From: an uncultured Paraprevotella sp.
GTDB taxonomy: Bacteria; Bacteroidota; Bacteroidia; Bacteroidales; Bacteroidaceae
Direction of reading: 5' to 3'
Assembly (NCBI GenBank): GCA_944321565.1
Contig: CALULT010000012.1
Coordinates: 1 to 59,194, forward strand
Length of the DNA: 59,194 nt
How positions within the stretch are numbered: the first letter of the stretch is position 1; every line of letters begins with the position of its first letter. A program made the translations under genes and the position numbers. Positions 35,794 to 46,109 of this stretch are shown in pieces. Below the pieces are notes generated by a model that was not told the origin of the DNA, ran no database searches, and saw only the letters and a program-made list of their open reading frames with translations.

Positions 35794-37435
35794 ACCAAAC
35801 GGATATATTCCCTTGCGTTCTATTCTGAATTTTTTGTTCAGTTCTTAGCTTCCGAAGAATATTATCAACTTTATTTCCTTTTTGCTTATCAGAGAGCTGA
35901 TCAGGCAGTATGTCCCAAAGCAAATTCACAATCTCCTGTTTGGTCAATGAACCGTGATCTTTGAGTGAATCTAACAGTAATGTCTCACACTTCTTGCCAT
36001 CCAACCCTTTGTGCTTGGAGTATTCCACCTTTTTATCGGTAGCTTGAGCCACTTGTTTCGATACATAGATATGAGGTAACCGCCCTTCGACCAGTTTTCT
36101 TTTTCTCAGCATCTTCAACGCCGTATCCGTAATCTGTTTGCCCTTCTGAACCTGATCAAGCAGTACGGCATCAACAAGCGACAAATCCTGATTCTCCATC
36201 AGCATGACACTATAATTCTCATCAATGATTGTACCGGGAAGCGTCAATATGGTCTCCGTGGCTGTAGATTTCTCATAATCCGGCATAGGCAGGAAACGTT
36301 CCTTTTGGCTTTCAAACATTTTATGAATACCAAATCCTTGGGTATCAATCATCTTAATATTCACCATTGCTTTTACAAGAGCTGGATTTCGATAAGATTT
36401 AGGCGTTTTCTGGCCGGTTATATAATCTTGGTAAGAACCGTCATAAAAGGTTCCGTCGTTTTGAAAAACCAGTTGGTCCTTATCTTCCGTTACGATAATT
36501 CTAGCTCCCGCCTCATATTTTTGATGAGCGATGCAATTATGCATGGCTTCCAAGATGCTTTCCGTATCGTATTTCCAGACTTCGGCTGGTATCAGCGAAT
36601 GCCGGGGATAGATTTTGAACCGATAATTTCTGATGCGGCCTAATAATTGGGTGGTAGAACGGATAAAAGGTATAGTATAGATGTCGCCAAAAGTCTGACC
36701 ATCCTGAAAGCATTTCCATACGATTTGTCCGATGTGTCCCAGTTTGTACACCTGTTCTTCCTTGCCGACCAAAAGCATGGTGGTGCGTGTAACATGTCCT
36801 CCATGGGTAAGACAAGCTTTATCCAGAAAGACTTCATCCGTCCATTCATCGCAGGCTGCAGCCAAATTAGGGTATCGCTGCTTATAGCCTTCCCGGGCTG
36901 TCTTGATTGCTTCAGGGTCGAGATCGGCTAACGTAGCATCATCAATGATTTGAGCTGTCCAATCGTAATGTTCTTCTCTTTCTTCGAGGATCGTGTTACG
37001 ACGGGAGTCTGTCAATTCAACCAAAGAGTCATCTATCCGTTGCCACGCCTTGTTATGTGCATAAACCGGACGGCGCATCAGGTGTTTGGGCACATGAATC
37101 ACCCAGACGGTCTTATGGCTATCCGTTGTTACATATTCCTCTACCTGCAATCCTTCTGAAGGAAGGTTGGCGCATTGCGAAATGAGCCGTAAGCGAGCCT
37201 TTTCCACATCATAATTATAGGTGTTGGTACCCACTATTTCCAATGTCTGGTCCACAACCCCCACAATGAGCGTGCCACCCTCCATGTTAGCGAGGGCAGA
37301 TACATACGACACGACATCATCTTTTTCTTTCCCGTTGAAATCGTTCTTCAGATTTTTAAATTCCTTCCACTCACACGCCTCATTTTCCGTTGGATAGTTG
37401 GCGAGTAGATACTGTCGCAATTCTCTTTCTGTCAT
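35777..37435 (-). CDS. Schlafen/AlbA-type ATP-binding protein inside the BREX operon
   Basis: A 552-residue protein. The N-terminal AlbA_2 (Schlafen) domain spans about 5-150 (ACEWKEFKNLKNDF, SYVSALANMEGGTLIVGV). A GHKL-like ATPase domain follows at about 280-380, with an EAMHNCIAHQKY N-box and VFQNDGTFYDG. The C-terminal third holds winged-helix-like segments (DAVLLDQVQKGKQITDTALKML, TKQEIVNLLWDIL). Proteins of this design are often transcription regulators, and some Schlafen domains cut RNA. It lies 29 bp after pglX and 83 bp before pglZ, so it is an extra operon member, not one of the six core BREX genes. Confidence 0.85.
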   Translation of the reverse strand: MTERELRQYLLANYPTENEACEWKEFKNLKNDFNGKEKDDVVSYVSALANMEGGTLIVGVVDQTLEIVGTNTYNYDVEKARLRLISQCANLPSEGLQVEEYVTTDSHKTVWVIHVPKHLMRRPVYAHNKAWQRIDDSLVELTDSRRNTILEEREEHYDWTAQIIDDATLADLDPEAIKTAREGYKQRYPNLAAACDEWTDEVFLDKACLTHGGHVTRTTMLLVGKEEQVYKLGHIGQIVWKCFQDGQTFGDIYTIPFIRSTTQLLGRIRNYRFKIYPRHSLIPAEVWKYDTESILEAMHNCIAHQKYEAGARIIVTEDKDQLVFQNDGTFYDGSYQDYITGQKTPKSYRNPALVKAMVNIKMIDTQGFGIHKMFESQKERFLPMPDYEKSTATETILTLPGTIIDENYSVMLMENQDLSLVDAVLLDQVQKGKQITDTALKMLRKRKLVEGRLPHIYVSKQVAQATDKKVEYSKHKGLDGKKCETLLLDSLKDHGSLTKQEIVNLLWDILPDQLSDKQKGNKVDNILRKLRTEQKIQNRTQGNISVWSLVKT

Positions 37436-37464
37436 AGGGATAATAACGCAAAAAGTGTTGATTA

Positions 37465-40400
37465 CTACCAGTCTGCATTCAGATATTTCTTCATTTGCCC
37501 GGCATTGAGCACCTCGCAGCTCAGCATTTTCCGCTTTTGCAAAGGAGCTATGTTTTTCCCGACGCCATCATCCAGCTTCGGATTATAGCCACTGGCAAGC
37601 AGGTCATCTATCTTGGAGCAAAAATCAGCCAGTTCACGCAGCTGCAGACGAGTCTCTTCCGCTTCCATGCGGGCATTGGCATCGGTTTGTCCTTCGAGTG
37701 CAGATAGACGGTTACGCAAGACGCTGTCACGGTTTCCTGCATATACACTCTTCAAACGATAGAGGTTATCACGGCTCCATTTATAAATGCTGACGTACAA
37801 TTCCAAGGCATGATGTTCACCGCTACTGATATGCCATATAAAGGGCGTCTTGGGCAGATACATAAACAGGTTCAAGTGGTCACTCAACTGCTGGAAGAAG
37901 CGGTTGAGTAAGAACTTGTCAAGCGGCATGCCCAACAGGTTGAAGATAGTACTCATGTGAGCGGGCTGATAGCCGCGTTCATTCAGTTCGGCTTCGATGC
38001 GCATCACCAACTGCTCTTCACCTGTGCTTTCAATAATGGGCACGATACCATCATCGTCTTTAGACAAGATGCTACGGATAACATCCACTATCAGTTCAAA
38101 GGCCAACGTTTGGGTGCGTTGCGCCGGAAGCACGACTTGTTCACGCGCCTGGTGCCATACTTCGATGGGGTTCATTTGATGGCGAATGCAGAATTCCTCC
38201 CAATTGTTATGGCTTTGGTAGAGGATGTCGAAGTCATCAATGCGTGTTTGGTTATCTTCGACAGGAAGCTGCCGGATATAAGCCCATACGTCATCATGAG
38301 GCTTGAAATCTTCTTGTTCGCTGAGCCATTGCAGGTAGCTTGCTTTCGCTGCAGTACTTACCGGAAGAGAACCTACGGGCATACCTTCTTTCTCGATGAC
38401 CATCTGACGGTCATGCTCGTTCAGCTGATAGATGTCAAACACGGTTTCGTTGATGACGGCTTCATTGATAAGTACCTGCGTCAAAAGGGCATTCTCGTAG
38501 TTGTAATAGTTGAGAAGTGCTTCCTTGGGGGCTATTCCTGGGGCAATGGGACTCTGTGTATAAAGTGGCTCAATTAGAGAATATGTATAAATTCTTTTTT
38601 TTATAGCAATGCATTGTTTTACAAGCAAAGAAACTCTTGAAGAATTCGGGTCATTTGGAATCTCAAATGGAATCCGTTTTATATCACCAACTTGTGTTGA
38701 TACCGTAGGGTTTAAACATCTTAAGATATATGAAGTAAGTATTGAGTTCAAGAAACCAAGTAGGTAATAATTATTTAAATCGTTCTCTTTTAGAAAAACA
38801 CATGGACCTTTTTTATCAAAAACATATCTATTTTCTATATATCTAAAACTGTTTCTTGCACCTGTTTGAGAAAATGTTATTCCTTCTTTGAAATAAAAAC
38901 GATTATTATCTGTTGTAGACAATTCTTTGCCATTATCTTCAAAGTTTATAACTAGCCAATTATTTCCATACCATTTATTATATGAACCGCCTTTTTGAAA
39001 ACCGACCCATTTTAATTTATCTTGAGGATAATAAGACGATATTGTTTCATTATTTACTTCCCAAAAGAATCTAAGAAAACGAGGATTATTTCCTGTCATT
39101 AATCCAGTTACAGAAAAACTTTTTTTATCCAATAATGAAGAACTCATTTTGTTTCTGAATTCGTCTGAAATCCAATAAATAAACGGCCAGGTTTGTATTT
39201 CTTTAAGTTTCTCCTGAGAAATATAATAAACATGCCTATTCTTGTTCCCTTGAACAATATCTTGTAAAGCCTGTAAGCAATACATTTTTTTGTTTTTTTC
39301 TTCAGGAGTGCGAGTGTACTGGTCTAAAGATATAAAACATGATTCTTGGGAAGATTGATTTTTTTCTAAAACATAAAAGGCAGGAGCATTTGAGAAGCCA
39401 CCACCATCATTAAACATATTGGTGGAATCTGCTCCATGTTCAACAAATAGGCTGATTCTCATTTTTTCTAATATAAAAATTCGAATATCCTTATATGTTT
39501 TAATGTACATAAAAGACAACGGATGAATCATACCCACCTTACCATTACCCCCCGTCAGTTCACAGCAACGTTTAATAAACGCTGCATACAGATTGGAATT
39601 GAACTTCAGTGGTTTCTTATAATTGTTGTCCACAAATTCTTTCAATTCTGATCCAAAGTCGGCACTGTCCGTATAGGGCGGATTAGCTACGGCGATGTCA
39701 AACTCCGTAGTCAAAATCTCTAAGAACGTTAGCGCATCGGTTACTTTGGAAAGGGAATAAGGATTGCTGCTGATAGCGCTCAACTGATGACGCAAACGCT
39801 CAATGGCGATACGCTTAAAATTAAACATGTCTGCTTTCCATTGATTGGCAAACATATCGTCTGCATTGACAGGAAGCAACCGGTCGAAGGTTTCTTCTAC
39901 ACGTATCAGTGATCCAAATTTATAGGCATTCTGCAAATCCTCCCACACCATTTTGAGCGTGTCCATTTCGGCATCTTCCCATTTATCGCCCATCATCAAA
40001 GCCATTTCTATCTGATCAAAGTCGGGCAATGTGAAGGCGGTAGCAACCACATTGAGGTGTTGCGGAAAGTGCATGCGGCGACCACCCAGCTGCCAGGCTT
40101 TGATGTAAAGAGACAATTGGGTAAGCTGAGCGGCACGTTCATCCAAATCCACTCCATAAAGGTTGTTTTCCAAAATCAATTTGGGTATGTCACGGCGCGA
40201 ATAGTCCGCTCCAAAATTCTTTACCTGGTCTTGATACAAATCGTAGAACACTTCGCAGGCATAAAGCAGGAAGTTACCGCTACCACAGGCGGGGTCAATC
40301 AAACGCACATCTTCCAGTTTCTTCGCCCTGACACCTGCCACCGGGAAAGGAGAAGGAGCGGGAGCATTGGCTACCAAATACTTCTCGCGCAAAGGAGAAG

Positions 40401-41139
40401 AGGGATACATCTCCAAGTACTGTTTCACCAAGGTGTTGTCCACTAAGAATTTCACCACCCAATGCGGTGTATAGACCTGGCTTTGCAGGGAAACTTTGTC
40501 ATATTCAGTCTTTGCCCCCGAATCTTTATGTGCTTGTTTCTCCACTTGGTTGAAGTTCTCGTAGAGCCAGCCTAAGATATCATCCCCCTTCCAAATCTCG
40601 GCACCGCAATCAGGATCCTGTTCCACGGCATTGAATGCCTCGATAATCTGAAACAATTCATCGGCAGTAGGCAACTGCGCATAAGGGTAGTCAGTCCGAT
40701 AAATGGGTAATTTTTTGCCCAATTCCTCAAACTTGTCATTGAGAAAATGCTTCAATCCTTCCCGTTCAGCGTTTCGCTCTTCAGGATGCTCTTCCAGCCA
40801 GGCATTATGGGCAAACGAGCGCCCCGCATGCTCGGTGCGGCGGCGGATAATCTCAGGAAAAAGTTCCTTGTCTTCCATCACCTTGATGGCAGCAATTCGA
40901 TTGAACAGGGTAAACACACACTCACGGATGGTTTCCTGGCGGGCTGATGTATAATCAGCCTGACCAGCCATGTGGGTGGTCAGTATATTATCCAGTTGGC
41001 GACGTGCTTGTTGGCGTTCCGCCGGTAAGTTATCCAAAGGTTGCGCATCCGATGCTTTCAAGCCCAAACGCTCGAATCGGTTTTCAAAAGCTTGCTGTAT
41101 CAAGCTGCGGATGGCAAGTACATGTTGTATCAGTTTCAT
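37465..41139 (-). CDS. pglX: BREX adenine-specific DNA methyltransferase PglX
   Basis: A 1224-residue class I methyltransferase that marks host DNA in BREX. SAM motif I is DPACGSGNF (282-290) and the catalytic motif IV is NPPY (486-489). The N-terminal helical part and the C-terminal 370 residues are conserved-looking. Residues about 535-855, the likely target-recognition region, are encoded by strikingly AT-rich DNA (38580-39530): two 60-base lines I counted (38941 and 39001) are 27-28% G+C, while a line in the catalytic part (40081) is 53%. This suggests the recognition domain was swapped in. It lies 36 bp after brxC. The frame is intact. Confidence 0.95.
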   Translation of the reverse strand: MKLIQHVLAIRSLIQQAFENRFERLGLKASDAQPLDNLPAERQQARRQLDNILTTHMAGQADYTSARQETIRECVFTLFNRIAAIKVMEDKELFPEIIRRRTEHAGRSFAHNAWLEEHPEERNAEREGLKHFLNDKFEELGKKLPIYRTDYPYAQLPTADELFQIIEAFNAVEQDPDCGAEIWKGDDILGWLYENFNQVEKQAHKDSGAKTEYDKVSLQSQVYTPHWVVKFLVDNTLVKQYLEMYPSSPLREKYLVANAPAPSPFPVAGVRAKKLEDVRLIDPACGSGNFLLYACEVFYDLYQDQVKNFGADYSRRDIPKLILENNLYGVDLDERAAQLTQLSLYIKAWQLGGRRMHFPQHLNVVATAFTLPDFDQIEMALMMGDKWEDAEMDTLKMVWEDLQNAYKFGSLIRVEETFDRLLPVNADDMFANQWKADMFNFKRIAIERLRHQLSAISSNPYSLSKVTDALTFLEILTTEFDIAVANPPYTDSADFGSELKEFVDNNYKKPLKFNSNLYAAFIKRCCELTGGNGKVGMIHPLSFMYIKTYKDIRIFILEKMRISLFVEHGADSTNMFNDGGGFSNAPAFYVLEKNQSSQESCFISLDQYTRTPEEKNKKMYCLQALQDIVQGNKNRHVYYISQEKLKEIQTWPFIYWISDEFRNKMSSSLLDKKSFSVTGLMTGNNPRFLRFFWEVNNETISSYYPQDKLKWVGFQKGGSYNKWYGNNWLVINFEDNGKELSTTDNNRFYFKEGITFSQTGARNSFRYIENRYVFDKKGPCVFLKENDLNNYYLLGFLNSILTSYILRCLNPTVSTQVGDIKRIPFEIPNDPNSSRVSLLVKQCIAIKKRIYTYSLIEPLYTQSPIAPGIAPKEALLNYYNYENALLTQVLINEAVINETVFDIYQLNEHDRQMVIEKEGMPVGSLPVSTAAKASYLQWLSEQEDFKPHDDVWAYIRQLPVEDNQTRIDDFDILYQSHNNWEEFCIRHQMNPIEVWHQAREQVVLPAQRTQTLAFELIVDVIRSILSKDDDGIVPIIESTGEEQLVMRIEAELNERGYQPAHMSTIFNLLGMPLDKFLLNRFFQQLSDHLNLFMYLPKTPFIWHISSGEHHALELYVSIYKWSRDNLYRLKSVYAGNRDSVLRNRLSALEGQTDANARMEAEETRLQLRELADFCSKIDDLLASGYNPKLDDGVGKNIAPLQKRKMLSCEVLNAGQMKKYLNADW

Positions 41140-41175
41140 ATCGTTTGATTAGTCTAATTAAAGGGCACTTAAGTA

Positions 41176-44100
41176 TTAATTATCAAAGTCAAGATCATCA
41201 TCAGCACCAAAGCTGTTAAGCAGGGTCAGCTGTTGCTTCAACCATTGACGATACTCGCCTACAGAAAGTCTTCCAGAAGGCATTTTCTGTTTCATGCTAC
41301 GCACTTTGGGCTGCGGCTGAGAATCAGCTTTGCTTTCAGAAACATCCGGCCGCTCTTTCGCTTTGGGTTTCGGCTGAGAAGTCGGATCAGTGGTCACAAT
41401 CTCGGTTTCTATAACCGCCAAAGAGGTTTCGTAAGCACTCACCTGACTGAAGGCATAACTCATATCCCGAAGCATCAGCCCGCTCTTGGCACATTTCGTA
41501 CTAAACCCATTGAGCACTACTTGAGGAATCTGGTTTTTCTCGCAAATCTTCTTTATGTCTGCAATCTGATTGAGCAGATTCTTATTCCATGCTTCCGGAT
41601 AAGCACTTATGCGCTTTTGAAGTGCGCCCAGTTTAGCATGCAAATCGGCATAACTCATAGTCACTTCTTCGGCATAATGCTTCATCAATATAAAATAATG
41701 ATCCTTTACCTGCTGGGTAATTTGGGACATCTTATTGGCATTGGCTACGATGTTGATGGCATACATTTGCATGAATTGTTCCTTTAGCGGCATAAAGGAG
41801 CTTTTATCGCAAGATGACTTATCCAGTTCGTCTTCCACTTCTTCAATGAATTTAGCCTTTTCACGAAGTGCCGGCAGGTCTTCGTGAATAAACTTCAAGT
41901 CTTTGGCTGCATGTTCCACTGCATGGACGAATTCATCTTGATTGTTTTCGTCCAGAAACTGCTTGGCAGTTGCAAAATAGTTGCTGTCTGTCACCGTATG
42001 GCTATAATCGGCAAACACGTTGCGGGCTGCTACAGAGAGTTGGAACTTCTTTTCCAATTCTTCATCACCCATAATGCTATCCACGATGCGTTTGCTGATT
42101 TCACGGGAAAGTGTGCGAATGGCATCTACCAATTCGTAATCATTCATCTTGTAATTCACCTGTTCACCCGTCCACTTTTGGTAATGACAATCATCTCGAA
42201 GCACCTCTACAATTTCTTGCTTTTCATTATAGGTCAAGCTTTTGGCTACGGCTTTGAAAGAAGCTTTTGCAAATTGTTTGGAATTACTGAAGGCAATATG
42301 GGAGTCTGCATCACTGGCTGCATGGTACTCTGCCCCCCCATGCTTGACAATAATCTTGTTAGCACGGAACAAAGCCGCCAGGGTTGTCACAAGCGTACCG
42401 TAACTATAACCTGTAGGAGGCCCCGAAAGCGTCTTTTCTAAATCTGCTCCAACTACATAGCCTTTCAAAGCGGTCATAATCTCGGCCACCACACTGAGCT
42501 GTTCTCCAGCAAAGTGACCTTGTGAATCAAAGAACTTGAAATCATCACCGGAAAATAAATTCCGGAGTTGATTGTCTGCGCACTTCAGCACTTTAGGGGC
42601 TAAAGAGTCCGACAGTTGTGAAGCAAGACGACGAGTATAGATGTTGTTATACATTTGTCGCTGCAACTTATCCAGTGTCGTCTTGTAATTATCATCATTC
42701 AACAGTGAAGTGTTGTAACAATATACAAGCGTAGCATGGTTATAGGCTTTGGCAATCAACGCTTTTACCTGTTCTTGTTTCTCAGGAATGGCGTTCACCA
42801 GTCTGGCCTGCACATTTTTCTCTTCTTGAGTGGCATACGACTTGGTTTTCAAGTCGTTCATTTGCGCCAACTGTTCAAGCAATTTGTATATCTCGTTGGC
42901 ATCCTTTGTATCCGGAATGAGACTAATGGCATTCTTGGTTGCTTGCGTTTCCTCCTTAACCTGCTCAATATACTTGTCACGGTCTGCTTGTGCTGCAAAG
43001 ATTTCATGGAAGACAATGTTCAAGTCATTGCCTTGAACATTAGACAAAGGCTCATCGTTATTGGTCTTCACCGCAAAATCCACACTAAGGGCATCCACCG
43101 TGCAGGAAGTCGCATGCCGTGTAATAGAAAGACTTTTCAGTATTTTTACGGCATCCGATTTGATACGGTAACCCGGAATGGCAAAGCCATTCAAATCATT
43201 GATGATTCGTTGTTCAATTTCACTGGTAATACGATATTGATTACCCGTTAAAATCAAAATATTAACCTCTGTCAGTTGATCGAGTGCTTTGGTTACTTCT
43301 GCCTTCACATGGTAGTAATCATCCGGTGAACTTACATACGATTTGGCAATGTTTTCTGCATTGGTGCTGATTACCTCTGCCTGTGTCAGGAAGTGAATGG
43401 TTTGCAAAAGGTCACGGCCTTTTACAAACTTGTATTCAGGTTCTTTAATGAGACCTGCTGCTTGTTCATACCGATTATTAAGGGAGTCGGATACATTGTC
43501 TTCAGCCTGACGGCAAAGTTGGGCGGCATTCACATGAGTAGTCACATCTTCTTCTTTGACAGCTTCTTTCTTCAATATGTCAAAAGCAGAGAGCAGCATG
43601 CCGCGTGTACCGATTTGTGTCTTTACAGTAGTCTGAGTACCAAAAAGGAAATACTGCAACATCTTGAACTGGTGTTCAAAGAAAGGATAATAATCCGCAT
43701 AGGTTTGGGCAGAAACCGTTTTCTTCAAATTGGTCGCATTGATATTGGTCAGGTCACCCAGCATGCCGCTGTTTTTCTCAAAGTACCCTTTTAACTGTTT
43801 CTCGCCTTCATCGTTTTTAGCCAACAATCGATGACGAATAATTGTTTCTACTTCTTCGGCTTTGATATCAATATGATTTTTAAAGCGGTCACGTATCTTG
43901 GTCAGCTTATTCTTATCTACATTGGCAGAGTTAATGACATCGTCCAACCGTTGTTGCGCAATGGCAATCGTCCAAATGCGTTGTCCACTATCGGCCAGTG
44001 CTTCTGCCATTCCTTCCAAATCAAGAAGATTGATTTTGTGCTGGGTAATGGCTTCACTCACTTCGTCAATCATGAACACCACACGTACATCATTCTTCAA

Positions 44101-44826
44101 ATCAAGGAAACGCTGCAAATCAGCACGCAACTTATTCGCATCGTAGTTTTGGATACGTTCTTCAATGAGTTTTTTTGTTTCCAGATAATTTTCATTATCA
44201 ATGCCAAGAGCTGCAAGGCCCATCTTTAAAGCTTTTACCACTTTGGTCATGGATTTGCGAGCTTCAGACCAAGGAAGCCCCGCACCTTCCTCGACTTTTT
44301 GGATAAAGGTGTTGTATTGTCCGTTAATGAATAGGTCATACTCCCAAAAGCCTATTTGATTGTCTGCAAAGCCCAAAGAGCGAAGGAAAGCAGCCATCAT
44401 CATATAACTGATGCCATGTTCCCCATGTTCCTTGGCAGAATCAAACAGTACCACATGGTTCGCCGTCCTCCCTATAGAATCAATCGAATTCTCTAAAATG
44501 TCTGCATCGTTCAATCCTTGAAGCTTAGGAAGAAACCGCTCTCTCACTGGAGTTCCTGCAATAATCCGATTGTCAAGCAACAAACCTACCATCTTGGCAA
44601 AATATGATTTACCGGAACCATAAAAACCACTCAGCCATAAGCCCGGTTGCTTCGTGCCACTTCGATAAATATCACAAAAATCAGAGAGGTGCTTTGCCAA
44701 ACTTTCTGTGAGGATAAAGCCATTAAGCTCCTCCAGTATGCTTTCTTCACTCTGCGAATTAAGGTCAATGACACTCTTTATATCATCTTCTAATTGAATA
44801 GAAAGTATATCTTTAATCTTAGCCAT
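41176..44826 (-). CDS. brxC: BREX P-loop ATPase BrxC
   Basis: A 1216-residue ATPase, core component of type I BREX. Walker A is GFYGSGKS (67-74), with the flanking LWLSGFYGSGKSYFAKMVGL typical of BrxC. A Walker B-like VVFMIDEVSE (near 250) and an arginine-finger region follow. The C-terminal half is largely helical and coiled-coil, with an acidic-proline stretch near residue 1150 (PTSQPKPKAKERPD). It starts 15 bp after brxB. In E. coli and other systems BrxC is needed for both methylation and defence. Confidence 0.94.
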   Translation of the reverse strand: MAKIKDILSIQLEDDIKSVIDLNSQSEESILEELNGFILTESLAKHLSDFCDIYRSGTKQPGLWLSGFYGSGKSYFAKMVGLLLDNRIIAGTPVRERFLPKLQGLNDADILENSIDSIGRTANHVVLFDSAKEHGEHGISYMMMAAFLRSLGFADNQIGFWEYDLFINGQYNTFIQKVEEGAGLPWSEARKSMTKVVKALKMGLAALGIDNENYLETKKLIEERIQNYDANKLRADLQRFLDLKNDVRVVFMIDEVSEAITQHKINLLDLEGMAEALADSGQRIWTIAIAQQRLDDVINSANVDKNKLTKIRDRFKNHIDIKAEEVETIIRHRLLAKNDEGEKQLKGYFEKNSGMLGDLTNINATNLKKTVSAQTYADYYPFFEHQFKMLQYFLFGTQTTVKTQIGTRGMLLSAFDILKKEAVKEEDVTTHVNAAQLCRQAEDNVSDSLNNRYEQAAGLIKEPEYKFVKGRDLLQTIHFLTQAEVISTNAENIAKSYVSSPDDYYHVKAEVTKALDQLTEVNILILTGNQYRITSEIEQRIINDLNGFAIPGYRIKSDAVKILKSLSITRHATSCTVDALSVDFAVKTNNDEPLSNVQGNDLNIVFHEIFAAQADRDKYIEQVKEETQATKNAISLIPDTKDANEIYKLLEQLAQMNDLKTKSYATQEEKNVQARLVNAIPEKQEQVKALIAKAYNHATLVYCYNTSLLNDDNYKTTLDKLQRQMYNNIYTRRLASQLSDSLAPKVLKCADNQLRNLFSGDDFKFFDSQGHFAGEQLSVVAEIMTALKGYVVGADLEKTLSGPPTGYSYGTLVTTLAALFRANKIIVKHGGAEYHAASDADSHIAFSNSKQFAKASFKAVAKSLTYNEKQEIVEVLRDDCHYQKWTGEQVNYKMNDYELVDAIRTLSREISKRIVDSIMGDEELEKKFQLSVAARNVFADYSHTVTDSNYFATAKQFLDENNQDEFVHAVEHAAKDLKFIHEDLPALREKAKFIEEVEDELDKSSCDKSSFMPLKEQFMQMYAINIVANANKMSQITQQVKDHYFILMKHYAEEVTMSYADLHAKLGALQKRISAYPEAWNKNLLNQIADIKKICEKNQIPQVVLNGFSTKCAKSGLMLRDMSYAFSQVSAYETSLAVIETEIVTTDPTSQPKPKAKERPDVSESKADSQPQPKVRSMKQKMPSGRLSVGEYRQWLKQQLTLLNSFGADDDLDFDN

Positions 44827-44841
44827 AACTTGAACTTTAGC

Positions 44842-45390
44842 TTATTTTACTACCACACAGCGGTAGTGTGAAGCTACCTGATGGTCGAGAAACACAATTT
44901 TATCTTGATGAATGACAGCTGGATAGAAAACCACCAACGGAATAGATGAATGCATAACCGCATCTTGCTCCATAATATGGATATTGGAAAATCCCATGCC
45001 AAAAATAACACCGGTATGTATCAATACAGGGATTTTTCCCTGGGCAAAACTTTCACTGATGGCATGCATAATGCTGCGGTGAAAAGTCTCTTCAAAATTC
45101 GCACTGGAAAAAAGTTCGGTGCTGAATTCCTGATAAGCTTCTTTGAATTCATCCCATCCTATATTGTCTATGAACTCCACATACAATTGACGCAGGTCTA
45201 TAAAGTCACATCCCGACAATTGCGCTTTTGCATCGGCAATATACGACTCTTCGTCAATGGGCGGATAAACAAACAAGATGCTTCTTCCTCCATTGGCATC
45301 CACAGAAAGTTTCGCTAAATCAGCGTGAATGGCTAACTTTAAATCCTTCATTAAACGGTTATGTTCTACCGCATAGTTACTCGTGTTCAT
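44842..45390 (-). CDS. brxB: BREX protein BrxB (DUF1788)
   Basis: A 182-residue protein of the DUF1788 family (RLMKDLKLAIHADLAKL, SILFVYPPIDEESYI, then IPVLIHTGVIFGMGF and a C-terminal VVFYPAVI). The length is normal. Its ATG overlaps the brxA stop (ATGA), and brxC follows by 15 bp. It is a core type I BREX gene, thought to act in a complex with BrxC and PglZ; its biochemical role is not well defined. Confidence 0.92.
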   Translation of the reverse strand: MNTSNYAVEHNRLMKDLKLAIHADLAKLSVDANGGRSILFVYPPIDEESYIADAKAQLSGCDFIDLRQLYVEFIDNIGWDEFKEAYQEFSTELFSSANFEETFHRSIMHAISESFAQGKIPVLIHTGVIFGMGFSNIHIMEQDAVMHSSIPLVVFYPAVIHQDKIVFLDHQVASHYRCVVVK

Positions 45391-46109
45391 AGGCTCTTTA
45401 AATCAATAGTAACCTCATTGCCCATTTGAGTTATATCCCAGTAAGGAATGAATTCTATTTTTTTTAAACGGTTAATCAAAATCATTTCATCAAGAAAAGC
45501 AAACTTAATAAATGGATTCTTCAAGGTCTTTTCGTTTGGACAAACCAACTGGCACCAACGAATAAAATAGACAAACAAAGCATCACCGATGACGGGATAT
45601 TTGATTTCTTTACGCTGATTACCAGTTGCCAATCCCAACTTTTTAAGAGCTGTGAGATACTTAGAGCCTATAATCTTCAGTGTAGTCTCCGACCAATTCA
45701 ACTCTTCCGCATTCTCCTTCTTTAAGTAACGAACATAGCTATAAATATCATTCGTACTCAAACTACTCTTGCCTTGATAGACTGCTTTCATGAAAACCTC
45801 GGCTGTGATGTCATAAAAGAGTTGATTCCCATAAAGCATCTGCCAATAAATCATAAGCAACTTATCATTTTCAGAAAAAGCATTGTCCACTAAAGAATCA
45901 TAGAAAAACTGTTTGTGCTGTTTACTTTTAAACACTAATACAGCATCGTTTATCGCCTTAATGAAACGACCCAAAGATTTAGCCGTTCGAAATTGGAAAG
46001 ACTTGTATTCAGACGGCACTCCAGTGTATTCTTCAATCATATATTCTATCATTGAAGCATAGTTTGGAATGCTTCCCATCACATTTATACTGGAATTATA
46101 TTTACTCAT
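45387..46109 (-). CDS. brxA: BREX protein BrxA (DUF1819)
   Basis: A 240-residue protein of the DUF1819 family, all-alpha and NusB-like (EYTGVPSEYKSFQFRTAKSL, then MIYWQMLYGNQLFYDIT and YVRYLKKENAEELNWSETTL). BrxA of another species has been shown to bind DNA. Start and stop both overlap neighbours by 4 bp (the XRE gene upstream, brxB downstream), tying the regulator and the first two core genes into one translated block. Confidence 0.92.
   Translation of the reverse strand: MSKYNSSINVMGSIPNYASMIEYMIEEYTGVPSEYKSFQFRTAKSLGRFIKAINDAVLVFKSKQHKQFFYDSLVDNAFSENDKLLMIYWQMLYGNQLFYDITAEVFMKAVYQGKSSLSTNDIYSYVRYLKKENAEELNWSETTLKIIGSKYLTALKKLGLATGNQRKEIKYPVIGDALFVYFIRWCQLVCPNEKTLKNPFIKFAFLDEMILINRLKKIEFIPYWDITQMGNEVTIDLKSL

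Noticed and set aside
37465-41139. Invertible shufflon-type switching of pglX
   Set aside because: No inverted repeats around the recognition region, no partial second pglX copy and no recombinase gene are in the window.
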